From contig JAHLEZ010000011.1 in the NCBI GenBank assembly GCA_020726505.1, positions 1,488,001 through 1,552,000 of the forward strand: 64,000 nt of DNA, in the 5' to 3' direction. The position numbers and the translations under genes were made by a program. The DNA is from Leptodontidium sp. MPI-SDFR-AT-0119. Lineage: Eukaryota; Ascomycota; Leotiomycetes; Helotiales; Leptodontidiaceae. A model generated the notes under the pieces. It searched no databases, was not told where the DNA came from, and saw only the letters and a list, made by a program, of their open reading frames with translations. Below are positions 12,880-24,334 of this stretch, piece by piece (positions within the stretch are counted from its first letter, which is position 1; each line of letters opens with the position of its first letter).

Positions 12880-15800
12880 ATGTCTGTACAAAGGCAATTC
12901 GAGGTTCCACGGACCAGAAATGTGGAGGACTCAATTGTTCTTGGACTCCAAAACGTGGGACCTGCAAGTAACAACGTTCTTGCTACTGACCTCACGGCTT
13001 TTGCTGTCGATACATCAAACCTTGCGGAGCCAGTTGCCACGATCCTATCCACGGTTAGTAGTCAAGCGAACGGCACCTCTCACCGCTTCAGCCTTATCAA
13101 CGAAGATGGTCTCAAAGATGGATGTTGGATCCAGGCACTGGATGTTGACACACTTGAGGTAAGCCCTTCCTTCGTATTATTAGCGAAATTTACTGATGCA
13201 TAATAATTAGATCAAATTTGCTCTGACGTGGGAGCCTACCAGTGGTGGCGATGTAGATCTCAGCTCAATTCAAAATTCCCTCAAAGATGCAACTGGATTT
13301 TTGGTAGAGGCAGAGAAACTTCGCTTCTCCTCTTCTAAACCCCAGCGATTACGCCTGAAACACAGAGCGTTCATTGCCCGGGCCGAGAATGTATTTTCCA
13401 TGAAATCCTTGTTCGAGGTCATCGTCGAGTTACCAGTCTCTGGATTTCTAGTCAATTTGAAATCTGAGACCGGCGGCTCAATGTTGGCATCAATAACCAG
13501 ACCAGTCGGTACCAGTGGAGGCAGTTGGACGGATCTTGCCAACATGATCGGCGGTGGACTGACTGAAGGAATCATCAATCTTTCTGAGACTGGTCTCTTC
13601 GATGGATTCGAGTTGTGGAAAGTGTCACTCAAACATCCGGGGCTCAATGAATTCGAAAGCCCAGGATCGTTCCTGATATCGATGTTTGTCACACTTCGCC
13701 TTCCGGGTCATCCTATCACTGTTGGAATGAGCTACAATACCGCATCTGAAACTTTTACTGGCTAACTGCTGTCGAAGTCCACGTACCAGAGCCGTCTTGA
13801 TCCGAACTTCGATGAACTTCAAGACCTCCCGCGTGGCAAATGGATCACACTGCCCGATCCGCCGGATCTGAGATCTGCGGAACCATTCACAGCACTCCCA
13901 AAATTTGTTCCTACGAAGCTTATTAGCGCTTTTATTGCATACAAAAAAGGCTCAGCTGGAGTGCCGTATGAGATGAACTTTTCTGGCTCACCGGTATCCG
14001 AAACCTCGGAGGAGACAACTCCCGACGAGGTCCCTTTTCCATTTGACTGGACTGGAATGACCTTGGAATATTTCCGTCAAGCTCCATCTTTCAACTCGGC
14101 AGATGATGGTGTCGACATGCTCAATCTGCGTACATCCTTCGAGCTGGATTCATTATCTGACCGTTTTGAATCTTGTACCTTGAATCTGAGTTTCAACTCC
14201 AAAACAGACAGCGACAACATAACTTCGTGGTCCCTTAGTGGTAGTGTGAGATACATCCAGCTCGGGGCTCTCGCCGAGTTCATGAATCTCAAGTTCAAAG
14301 ATGGGGTATTGGACGTAATTGGGAGGCTCAGTCTAGATGCCCTTGACGTCCTGTACATTTGTGACCCAGCGAGCACCAGGGCCGCTCCTGCAGCTTCGAG
14401 CTTTTTGTTCTCGGGAACTGTTAGCTTTGGCGATCTGAAATTGAGGATTTTCTACCAATACGCAACTTCGGATGCCGTAGGCGCAGGGACAACCGCTGCT
14501 CATCAAGCCAAGGAGGAAGTGGGCAATCAAAATCTGAAGATACTGGAAGCGACAGATCTCGTTGATAGTGCCACGTCAGCATGGAGATTCAATGCTTACC
14601 TGGACGCTGGAAACCCTGGTGCCACAGTTGGTATAATTGCTAATTCCATCATGAGCGACGCTTCCAAGAGTCTGCCTTCATTCGTCCGCGATATTGAGGT
14701 ACAGCCACCTGGAGGAAGTGACAACGGTCATCTCATCAGCTTCCACGCTGGAAAAGCAACGGAGAAGCCTATTGCCGGCAACCCTCCAGAAGAGGGAGTT
14801 ATGTTTCTTCTCAATGTATCCCTGTCGACCGTCGAGTTCTCGCTTGAACAGCTGTAATTCCCAGGCAGCGAGACCAAGCGACTTCTACGAGTGAGTGTCG
14901 GCAAGCTTCCAATAATCGGCAACTTGCCTGTTGTGAAAGAACTCCCACAGCCCTGGTCAAAGCTACAGTATATGTGGATCCCTGTGGGTGGTTTCACTCG
15001 CAATGAAGTCGCCCTTTTGAACGAGAAGTTAGCAATCGAGTCCCCAGAACATAAACTCTACTTCAAACCTGCAACTCGAGACGCAGCAGATGAAAATGCA
15101 CCAAATGATCCCCCTGTTCTTGGCGATGGACATCATTTCATTGTTGCCGTCGACAATGAAGCGATATTGGATCCTATATTTGCACCAGATCTGCCTCAGG
15201 AGCCTCCTGGGAATCCAGACCAGCCAGCGGAAGACCCATCACAGCCTCCAGCTCAACCAGACCAGCCCCTCAAGAGAAACCTCCAGCCAAGGGTGCCATG
15301 ACGAAGCAGCTTGGAATCCTCGATGTGACTGCATTGTCGCTCCAGTACAAGGACAATCACTTGTACGTTTTCGTGGATGCGACACTCAAACTGGGCCCGA
15401 TGGCATTCTCGTTGATTGGCTTTGGCATTGGACTGAACATATCCAAACCGAAGCTCAACGACCTCTCGGCTCTAGGAAACACGGCCTTGACCGACTTGAT
15501 TGATTTTCAGCTGCATGGCATGGAAGTGAGTTTTGACAACCCGCCGATTTTGATCTCTGGTTGCTTCTATCACGACATCATCCAACGGGGCGATCAGACA
15601 ATCGATGCATATCGCCGTGGCATAGGTAAGTTTGTATTTCCGTGCTTTTTTGAACCCAAGCTAAGTGTTACATAGCTGTAAAAATCCCTCCTTGCACATT
15701 CGTTGCGGTAGGTGAGTATGCTCAAGTCGAAGAACGAGGAGTTCAGTTCAAGAGCGTCTTTATCTTCGCGAAACTGGACGGGCCCATTATCGACTTCCAA

Positions 15801-17905
15801 TTTGCTATACTGCGAGGGCTACGAATTGGCTTCGGCTACAACTCAATTGTTAGATCTCCCGCTGTTGAAGAACTATCCGACTTCCCGCTCATCAGCAACG
15901 GCCCATCAGACGGTGCTGGAAACCATCCAATGGTTATCCTAGAAAAGATGTCTGGAGGGGCGAATCCCTGGGTTCAATTAAAAAACGATGAGTTGTGGTT
16001 CGCATTTGGCTTCACCATAAGTTCCTTCAACTTGATATCTGCAACCGCTGTTGCTCTGGGACAATTCGGAGGGGCCGGTCCGGTGTTCAGGATCTTTGGT
16101 GATCCGACAATTTCTTACCCCCCAGATGATGTTTCGGCGACAGCAAAGTTGTTCTACATTGAGGTCGTGATGATGGCAGAACTAAATTTTGCCGAGGATT
16201 GCTTCAAGATCGAAGCCGCCCTTGCTCCTTCATCTTTCGTTTTTGTTCAATATTGCAGACTAATGGGTGGATTGGCGCTTTACTCTTTCTTTGGAAGAAG
16301 CCCGCATGCAGGTGATTGGGTGTTCACTGTTGGAGGCTACCACCGAGCTTTCCAAGTCCCCGTCCACTATCCAAGAGCTGCCAGACTGGGGTTGGACTTT
16401 AATATCAGCATCATCTCAATCCGTGGAGAGTGTTACTTCGCCATCACACCTAAAGCAATCATGACTGGAGCTCTCATCAGATGTGAGCTTCATTTGGGAC
16501 CGGTTTTTGCTTGGCTTGACGCTTCTTTTGATGGTATGTACTGTACGATGATAAAATCACCAAAGATCCAACTAACACTTCAATAGCCATGGTACAGTTC
16601 TCGCCATTACACTACTGGGTATCAATGGGAGTCGAAGTAGGAGTTGAATGTAGAATACCATTACTGTTCTGCACGGTCAAAGTTTGTATTTGTATTGGAG
16701 CCAGACTTGAAATTGAAGGACCGGACTTTGGAGGTAGTGCATAGTAAGCCTTCTCGATGCCTCAGTACTCTGCGCGAAATACTTACTGTAATTAGTGTCG
16801 ACTCTGGTTCTTCTCCTTCTCCTTCTCCTTCTCCTTCGGGAAACGAGTCGAGGGCCCACCTCCAACCCCACTTAAAGAGTTCTACGCCTTGTGCGAGAAG
16901 AGCGGACCACCAGACAAATCACCAAATAGCACTCCAATCGACGATCTCGTGGCCCAGCTCAAACTCAGTCTTGAATCGGGCGCATTTCCAATGCCATCAC
17001 AGGACAAGGAAGGCCAATCGGAACCAGATGATACAGGCGCCGGTGCTAAGTGGTACGTGAAGGGAGGAAGCTTCCAGTTTCGTGTATCATCAGTCTTCGC
17101 CTTGACGGAAGCATACCTAGAAACCGAAAAAAGTGCTCAACGTCAAAATGATGGAACGACAGTCCCTGTCCTGAACCAGAACACATCCCTCATGCAACCA
17201 GTTGAACCGGGAACTGTCGCTGCGCGATTATCGTCGTTGCCTATGGATGTCTCGGCAAGCTCTACACCGGACGGCATAACCTCAAAAATGTGTATCGCTG
17301 TCCAAGATGTCGATCCCAGTGGGGAGACAGTGGATGGTTTCAAGCCCACTTTCGTCGTCAAGGAGATGCCTCTCACGCTTTGGGCTGATCCAAAACACGC
17401 CCCTGATCGCTTGAGTGCGGAAAAGGGAACTGTTCAGTTGTCCATGGCAGTCACGTTGTCTGCACCCGACCCACTGCTTGCTTATGCAAAGATCCCACCT
17501 TTCAATGCAACGGACATGTCTAAGCTGTGTGCTGGCTCAAACATAGTTCCCGATCTCCCTGGTGTCGCTCAATCTGAGCTACTTCCCGAAGTCCTCGTAG
17601 CCTCGACGGAAACACCAACTGAGAAGTGGGCAGCCATGCAAGAGACTTGGACTACAGCAAGTACTGGAAATATCGATCTCGCGAACAGTCTCGCAGAATT
17701 GTGTATGTCGCAACTGGGCTGGGACAAACCGCGTCCTGATGTTGCGCAGAAGGCTGAGGTGACGAGTACTGAGCCGTGGAAGATCCCCGTTGCTTTCCCG
17801 ACTCGATTGGTTGCTGGCACTGAGAGACAGGCGCTGGAGATTGAGGATGGATTGGATAGTTTTTATTTGGAGTTGCCGCGGACCACTGTTGCTCCGATTC
17901 ATTAA
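12880..17905 (+). pseudogene. broken giant gene, DUF6603-like protein
   Basis: Five exons can be joined: 12880-13158, 13211-15625, 15676-16533, 16587-16743 and 16796-17905. The introns are 13159-13210, 15626-15675, 16534-16586 and 16744-16795, all GT-AG. The translation resembles the large fungal and bacterial proteins with a DUF6603 domain: a beta-strand-rich body, a LGPMAFSLIGFGIGL segment, a FAKLDGP...GFGYNS segment, and near the C-terminus SPLHYWVSMGVEVGVE, LLFCTVKV and GPDFGG. Function of the family is not established. The frame is interrupted by TAA at 13763-13765, TAA at 14855-14857, a missing base in the C run at 15266-15269 (the frame changes there and coding resumes), and two extra bases at about 16803-16804, just before what should be a Val-Asp-Trp motif. 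Correcting one deletion and one 2-nt insertion gives 4,818 nt, exactly 1,606 codons, which supports the model. The stop upstream of 12880 leaves that ATG as the only nearby start. Alternatives are assembly errors or unusual splicing at the first stop. Confidence 0.75.
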
Positions 17906-18856
17906 GTCTGTAATTCCATCGTTAGCAGGCCTTTTAATTTTGAATAAATGTTTTGTCTAAGCGGAGCTCCAGTTCAACATGATACCAATCTTTAGCTGTT
18001 TTCAATTGAAAAGACAGACTTAGGAAGTTTTCGGATTTTGATTCTAAAGGAAGACGGTAAACGAAGAAGTCGAGGTGGACTGCACTGCAAGTGGAGGCGA
18101 GTGTGCAGGGGGGCGCGGGGGCGGGGGAGTAAGTCTTCCCAAAGCGTCCACGAAACGCGGAGCCGAGGGGCGCGAAGCGAGGCTGTTATTTACCGGCATG
18201 GAGATTAACATTTCTCCACACTAGAGAATTGAGGCTTAATAGATGAGCATATCAACATACGGCGGTAAAACGGGCCGCTCCGAATTTCGAGAGCGTGACC
18301 TTGAATTTGTTCGGTCGTGTGGGTAAATTGAATCAAGAGGTTTGGGTAGGGTTTTGAAACGTCGCCGAGATTGGAGTTGGAATTGGAGGAGGCGTGATGG
18401 AGGTGGATCGTGGATATCTATTCTGGGGTTTGGGAAAGAGACATGGGGAAACCTTATTGGTATTCAGTGTGGTGTGGTGTAAGGTCTGAATGGATGGATG
18501 GATGGATGGAATTTGAGCGCCACGATGGCGTTTTTCGTGAGAGGGGTCGGAATGCTTACTCCGAGAAGGAAAGCTTGTTGCGGGTAAACGAGCTGGAATT
18601 ATTATCATCGAATCGAATGGATTTGAAGAAAAGGTACCTCACGGCCCGGACTGCCTCTATATGAGTTCCTTGCAACTCGAATGATGACAGGATTCTGTCC
18701 ATATGACCTGACTAGATTTCGAAGATCAGCACCTGGATTATTGGGAAGTGTTTAAATTCTCCCTATCCTTCCATTTCTGTCTCAGAATTGCCAGTTTTGT
18801 TCGTTCATTGAGTTCTCTTTCGATTCCAAGACCAGTTGAAAAGCCGTCTTCTCGCA
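17906..18856. other. intergenic region, GC-rich block and TGGA repeat
   Basis: No gene seen. A GC-rich patch at about 18090-18190 contains G-rich runs. Five TGGA units lie at 18491-18510. The right end must contain the promoter and short leader of the glucanase gene at 18857. Confidence 0.6.
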
Positions 18857-19986
18857 ATGCTTTTCTCTGTTACTCTTACTGTCCTTTTAGGGTCGGCTTC
18901 CAGTACCATTCTCTGGGACGGTCGTTTCAATACCTTTTCTTCTAGCACGGATCTCAACAATTGGTCATGGAGCAATCAAGTTGGTCCATACCAATACTAC
19001 ATTGCAAGAAAGCTCCTCCCAATCTTCCTTGTAGAGTACTAATCGTGTTCAGCATGGTCCTTCAGCAGTTACTTCCTATATCAACCTGTCCCCTTCCTAC
19101 AAGAACCCCGCCGACTCCGGAAGTACTCAAGGAGCAAAGTTCACACTGGATAGCACCTCATTCTGGAACGGACAAACAATGAGAAGAACCGAGTTGATCC
19201 CCCAGACCACCGCAGCCATTGCTTCTGGGAAAGTTTGGTATCATTTCTCGATGATGCGGTCAGCTACGAACCCACCCAGCATTTACCGCGAGCACCAGAT
19301 CAACTTTTTCGAGTCTCATTTCACCGAGATGAAGTCTGGATGGATTTCCGGTGCAGCTGGTAACTCCAATCCTGCATTGCAGTGGTTCGTGGGAGGACAG
19401 AGCAAGTGGAGTGTGAACTGGGATGCGGGGGTCTGGCACAATGTGGCATATGAAATCGTAAGCATTTAACTTCCAAGATTGAAACTTTGTAAGGATTAGT
19501 ACTAACAGATAGAAGGACTTCGCAGCCAATACTGTAGCATTCTGGCACTCGACTGGTTCCGACCCTCTCACACTTACTGTGGCTGCCGTCAGCGCTTCTA
19601 CCTCCTCGAATGGAGCGGACTGGCATCTCGGTGTCCTCGAGCTCCCCGTCTCAGGCCAGGCAGACACGAACGAAGATTTCTACTTCAGCGGGGTTTATAT
19701 CGAGAGTGGATCTCTGACTACCTCTGTCGCTGGACCAGGAGGCGTTGTAGTAAGCTCGTCTTCCGCTCCATCTGCGACCTCGTCGTCATTGTCAACTGCT
19801 AAGCCTACTACTCTGTCCACTTCCACAAAATCCGTGGTCGTCACCACAACTTCTAGTGCTCCAGCTCCAGCTGGAACGATTGCAAAGTGGGGGCAGTGTG
19901 CTGGAGTGAATTGGGGAGGCTCTGGAACCTGTGTAGAGGGAACCAAGTGTACTTACTCAAGCGAATACTATTCACAGTGCTTGTAG
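18857..19986 (+). CDS. secreted GH131 beta-glucanase with CBM1
   Basis: Exons 18857-19003, 19053-19457 and 19513-19986 give 341 residues. Residues 1 to about 17 are a hydrophobic signal peptide (MLFSVTLTVLLGSASS). Residues about 18-255 match glycoside hydrolase family 131: ILWDGRFN, STDLNNWSWSNQVGPYQYY, NLSPSYKNPADSG, FWNGQTMRRTELIPQT, HQINFFESHFTE, and SSNGADWHLGVLELP. A Ser/Thr-rich linker follows (about 256-305). The last 33 residues are a fungal cellulose-binding module CBM1 with four cysteines, ending in YYSQCL. Family members act on beta-1,3/1,6- and beta-1,4-glucans, so a role in plant or fungal cell-wall glucan breakdown outside the cell is inferred. The first intron (19004-19052) begins with GC rather than GT; the second (19458-19512) is canonical with branch ACTAAC. 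Both fall between codons. An upstream in-frame TTG at 18836 is not needed as a start. Confidence 0.93.
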
Positions 19987-21528
19987 ATACACAAGCAGAG
20001 GGGAAGTCCTTTGGAAAGGGAGAGGGCGAAGAAGCAAAAAGTGGAGGGGGGGATGTTGTATATTTGAGTTTTGAGCTTTGTAAATACTGTTCATTTCGAA
20101 TCCTGTACATATTTGATGACTTAAAAAAAATTGATTGCATTCAAAATTTACGAGGTCTTGAGTTTAGAAAATCGACACTCCAAGCGATGTATAAAACGGG
20201 GTTTGCTCGCATCCCAAAGGGAGAAAAACCATGCCCGGAACGGACTAGCCCACGCCCTTCAGGAGAAAGCTTTTCAAGCTTAGTGGGGACCCTCGCAAGA
20301 CCGTTGTAAGAGTCATAAGAACGGACGAATTTATGCCGCCAGAGATATAAATATCGATCGTGGCCCGCTTCAACTCAGTTCTTACAGTCGACTTGGGATT
20401 TTCTCACCTGATTCTCTTACTAGCCATGATTTCCCCCTCGTCGATGGCGGGATGGCTTCATCAACACACAACGCCGGCCTCTGCTACATTGGTCGTACCG
20501 GAGAAATCTCGCAAAGGCTCAGAGTTCAATCGGATTTTATCGGATATTTCTTGTCTAAAAGTCTCTCTTTCGATATCGGGCCCTCCTTGGCCTCCATCTC
20601 GACTTCACTTATCGTCGCAGCTGAGATTCAAGAGTGGGGGGACGGCATTCGAGCGACTTCTGTCAGCACGAATCGAAAGTGTTTCCCCCTCCAAGAGCTT
20701 CGAACATCAGGGACAGTTAATACGTATTGTACCCCAGGACTGTTTGCGCCATGGCTTATCGTGCGATCCTCAGATTATGTTCCGCATTTGGCATGATTAT
20801 GGAGGCATTGTGCAGGGCCGGGCTGTCCAGATGTGGCAGATCTTGTCGAGATAAGGAGCACAACGTACCCTGCCTGCTGTTGCTCCTGTCTCCGAGATAC
20901 TAGCTTTATCGTCCGTATCACAAGATACTGCTGTCCAACTTCCTCCCACAAGGCTTCGCCCCGCAATAAACAGCTCAGACACGCGGCCAAGTCTCTATCT
21001 CTTGGGAGTATTGATTCAAGCTCACGTCAAGCTTTGAATATTCCGACCCCCGGCTATGGCACCAAGAAGGAAGGAGGTCAAGCCGTTGGTGCAGGGAATG
21101 TCAACATCAACCCTAGTTTAGATACTGCATGTTGGAAGTGACACCCAATGGTTGCTGCAGCCCCCATACTATTCGCGGATTCCTCTCCCGACAGACGCCT
21201 ATGCTCGAGATCTCCTGCTTCAAGTGAGGTACAGACCTGCAGATTCGGCAAGCCCGAGTATCTTGGCACAAGTTTGTGTCGTATCAACACGCAATGTCTC
21301 GAAGATCCGGGTGATCTTTGGGATCTCTATCCAGAGAGTGTGTGTACTTGTGACCCCGATACTGTGGTTCTCTTATCATGGTGCCACATTAGCCTTGATG
21401 AGAGAATACGCGCCTCAGTGGGCCACAGATAAGACAGATGAGCTCTCGAATATATCTTAGAGATATCCTTGATTATTACTTCATTTTCTCCTGTGCAGCT
21501 ATCCATTGTCAATCTACACATTTTCATT
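19987..21528. other. no assigned gene; weak open frames
   Basis: Frame 1 from 20452 to 21432 is open except for stops at 20794-20796 and 21139-21141, and frame 2 is open at 20360-20854. None of the translations resembles a family I know. They are Cys- and Ser-containing and could be a decayed gene or chance. The last hundred bases are the leader of the permease gene at 21529. Confidence 0.4.
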
Positions 21529-23500
21529 ATGTTGGAATCACCAGTCTCGGCAGACCCTGAGAAGGCTGTCTATTCTGACAAGAACACAGCATACGATAAT
21601 GCTACACCAGTCTACTTAGATGGAGCACTCGAAGAGGACCGAGTTGAAGGATTCGAGGAGACCCGGGAATTGAAGTAAATGCTGCTCCAGGACATGAGAA
21701 GGGTTTTTCCTGACAAGAGTTTCTAGGCGTGGCCTCCACCAACGTCACATTCAAATGATTGCTTTGGCTGGTACCATTGGTACAGTAGGTTTCTCGGATC
21801 TCGAGTAGCAACAAGATGACTAACCGTATCAGGGTCTCTTCCTAGGTTCGGGAAAAGCAATTGCTCGAGGTGGTCCACTAGGGGCCTTGTATGTTCCTGC
21901 AATGGCCGGAAATGACTGATACTGACATGCTCCAGTATGGGATACTCGTTTGTTGGTGTCTTGGTGGTTGGTGTCGTCCTGTCGATTGCTGAGTTGAGGT
22001 TAGCCCGAGTCTCAGAGATGGTTCTGAAAGCATGTCTGACAAAACTTCACACACAGTGCCCTACTTCCACTCAGTGGAGCCATCATTCGACACGCTGAAC
22101 ATTTCGTCGACCCCGCTCTGTCTTTCGCCCAAGGATGGAACTCAATATATTCAAGCATGGTCTCGCTTCCAGCAGAGTTGGTTGCAGCAGCAGTCATTGT
22201 GCAATTCTGGTCAACAATCAACTCAGCAGTCTGGATTACCGTCTTCGGACTCTTGCTCGTGGCCGCCAATCTGCTTTTCATCAGAGTATATGGGGAGATG
22301 GAGTTCACATTTGCTAGTCTGAAGATCATGTTGATTGTTGGGTTGAACCTCATGGCACTAGTCATCGTCTGTGGAGGTGGCCCAGATGGCCATACATATG
22401 GCTTCCAATACTGGCACAATCCAGGACCATTTGTTGAGTACCTCGGATACCACGGTGCCCTAGGTCACTTCATGGGTTTCTGGACTACTTTTTCGAATGC
22501 AGTTTATGCCTATTCGTAAGTTCACTAGGACTGTGACATTTAAATTTGCTAACCCCACGAAAAGAGGAATCGAGAATATCTCCATGGCAGCAGCCGAGAC
22601 CAAAGCCCCAAGAAGAAATATCCCAATTGCCGCCAAGCGTATCTTCTTCAGAGTCGTCATCTTCTACAGTAAGCACATCTGACCAGGTGTACAATGAGAA
22701 ATAATGTACTGACTTCAAACTCAGTGCTTTCCATCTTCATGGTTGGACTTCTCGTTCCATCTGATGATGAAAATCTGCTTAGAAGCACTGGCGATGCTGC
22801 TCAATCTCCATTCGTCATTGCAGCTACCCGAGCTGGAATCAAGGTCGTTCCATCTATCATCAATGCCGTCGTTCTTACCTCGGCCTGGTCAGCAGGTAAC
22901 ACTGGGCTTCTCGGTGGATCCAGGACACTCTACGGCATGGCAAGAGAAGGACATGCTCCTAAAATCTTCCTCAAGACCAATCGTATGGGAATACCGTACA
23001 TCGCTGTCGGATCTATCTCAATCTTCATGTGTCTGGGCTTCATGACTTTATCCGAGGGTGCATCCATAGCTTTCGGATGGCTTCAAGACCTGGTCTCTGT
23101 AGCTGCTCTTGTCGGATGGATGACCATCTGCACGGTATACCTGCGTTTCTATTACGGCTGCAAGAGGCAGGGAATCCCACGAGAGAGTCTCCCCTGGAAA
23201 GCTCCCTTCCAACCATACGCCGCATGGTTCTCCCTCATCTGTTTCACAGTACTCTTGCTCACAGGAGGTTACGTCACATTTATCCATGGGCACTGGGATA
23301 ACGAGACGTTCGTTTCTTCATACATCAACATCCCGATCTTCTTCATCCTGTACTTCGGCTACAAATTCATCAAGAAGACTAGCATCATCCCGCTTAGCGA
23401 GATCCCGATTCAGCACTACATCGATATCGCGAATGCAAACCCCGAGCCACCTGCGAAGCCCAAGACTGGTATTCATAGGTTCAACATTCTCTGGGGTTAG
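21529..23500 (+). CDS. amino acid permease, APC superfamily (YAT type)
   Basis: Seven exons (21529-21674, 21727-21784, 21833-21888, 21936-21998, 22057-22515, 22565-22668, 22725-23500) join in phase to 553 residues. All six introns are 47-58 nt, GT-AG, mostly with visible CTGAC or CTAAC branch sites. After a hydrophilic N-terminus of about 50 residues comes the family signature around membrane helix 1 (IALAGTIGTGLFLGSGKA, then RGGPLGAFMGYSFVG), which binds the substrate backbone in this superfamily. Further landmarks are SALLPLSGAI, the conserved SGIENISMAAAETKAPRRN block after helix 6, and SAGNTGLLGGSRTLYGMA. About twelve membrane spans are expected. The protein should import amino acids across the plasma membrane using the proton gradient; substrate choice cannot be read from the sequence. 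The start is the first ATG in an AT-rich context; an in-frame TTG at 21469 is not needed. Confidence 0.93.
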
Positions 23501-24334
23501 AATTTTGAACGGTTTATGTGTTGATTAGGGGATGAGGCAGGGAGAAACTGGGAGAAACGATGTTACCCTGTTGGAAAGGATGCGAAATGACTATTCGGTC
23601 TGAAGTATATACTGTCAAATGCATTCAAATAGGATTAAACTACAGGGAGCAGAAAATCCAAGCTCATTTTTAAAGGATTCTTGAGAGTCACTGGTCCAGT
23701 ACACCAGAGTTACCTACGTATCGAAACGGCCCATCATGCAGTCACCATCGACAAGCACCCCCAAAACACCACGATACGTTGCCCCAAAATATATCCATCC
23801 TTTTAACAAAGCATAGCATGCCATCAGCACCAAGCTTATCTTATCTCCCAAACCCCTTCTACTGTAAATATGCGTCCGGATAAGCATGCACACAGAGACC
23901 TTGCATCTCCACCTTCCCAACAGGGAGTGGGGCCGTATGCATCACCTTGGCAGACAAGGGGTGTATTGGTGGCGTACAGATTGATAGATAGCATACATAA
24001 TGGCGTGCGAGAAGTTTTGGTTGGCGGCGCCTTGCCCGTCTTTGCCCCTTTCATGGCGCTGGTGTGACGGTCTCCAGGTGACTGGGTCCGGTAAGTGATG
24101 ATGACTGCTGACCCCCACGTTTCCCAAGACAACATACGAAAACATAGACCGGTCGTATAATCTGCATCTCCAAGTCTTTCAGATTGGTCCTGATGGATGG
24201 TAAAGTCATGTCATTTTTGGCTGAGCTAGGTCAGCAAACGCTTCTTTTAGCACAACTATAAACTCCTCGATATTCAGTTTCTCGCATTGAAATATGTTCC
24301 TCTAATTTATTCTACCAAGTACACGCACAATCAA
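23501..24334. other. intergenic region
   Basis: This lies between two convergent genes (permease on plus, membrane protein on minus), so it should hold both 3' ends. I see no gene, RNA or repeat. Confidence 0.6.

Noticed and set aside
13721..13789. Possible in-frame intron removing the first TAA of the DUF6603-like gene
   Set aside because: A CTAAC branch and CAG acceptor exist, but the donor GTTGGA is poor, and the removed part looks like coding beta-strand sequence of the family. Kept only as an alternative.
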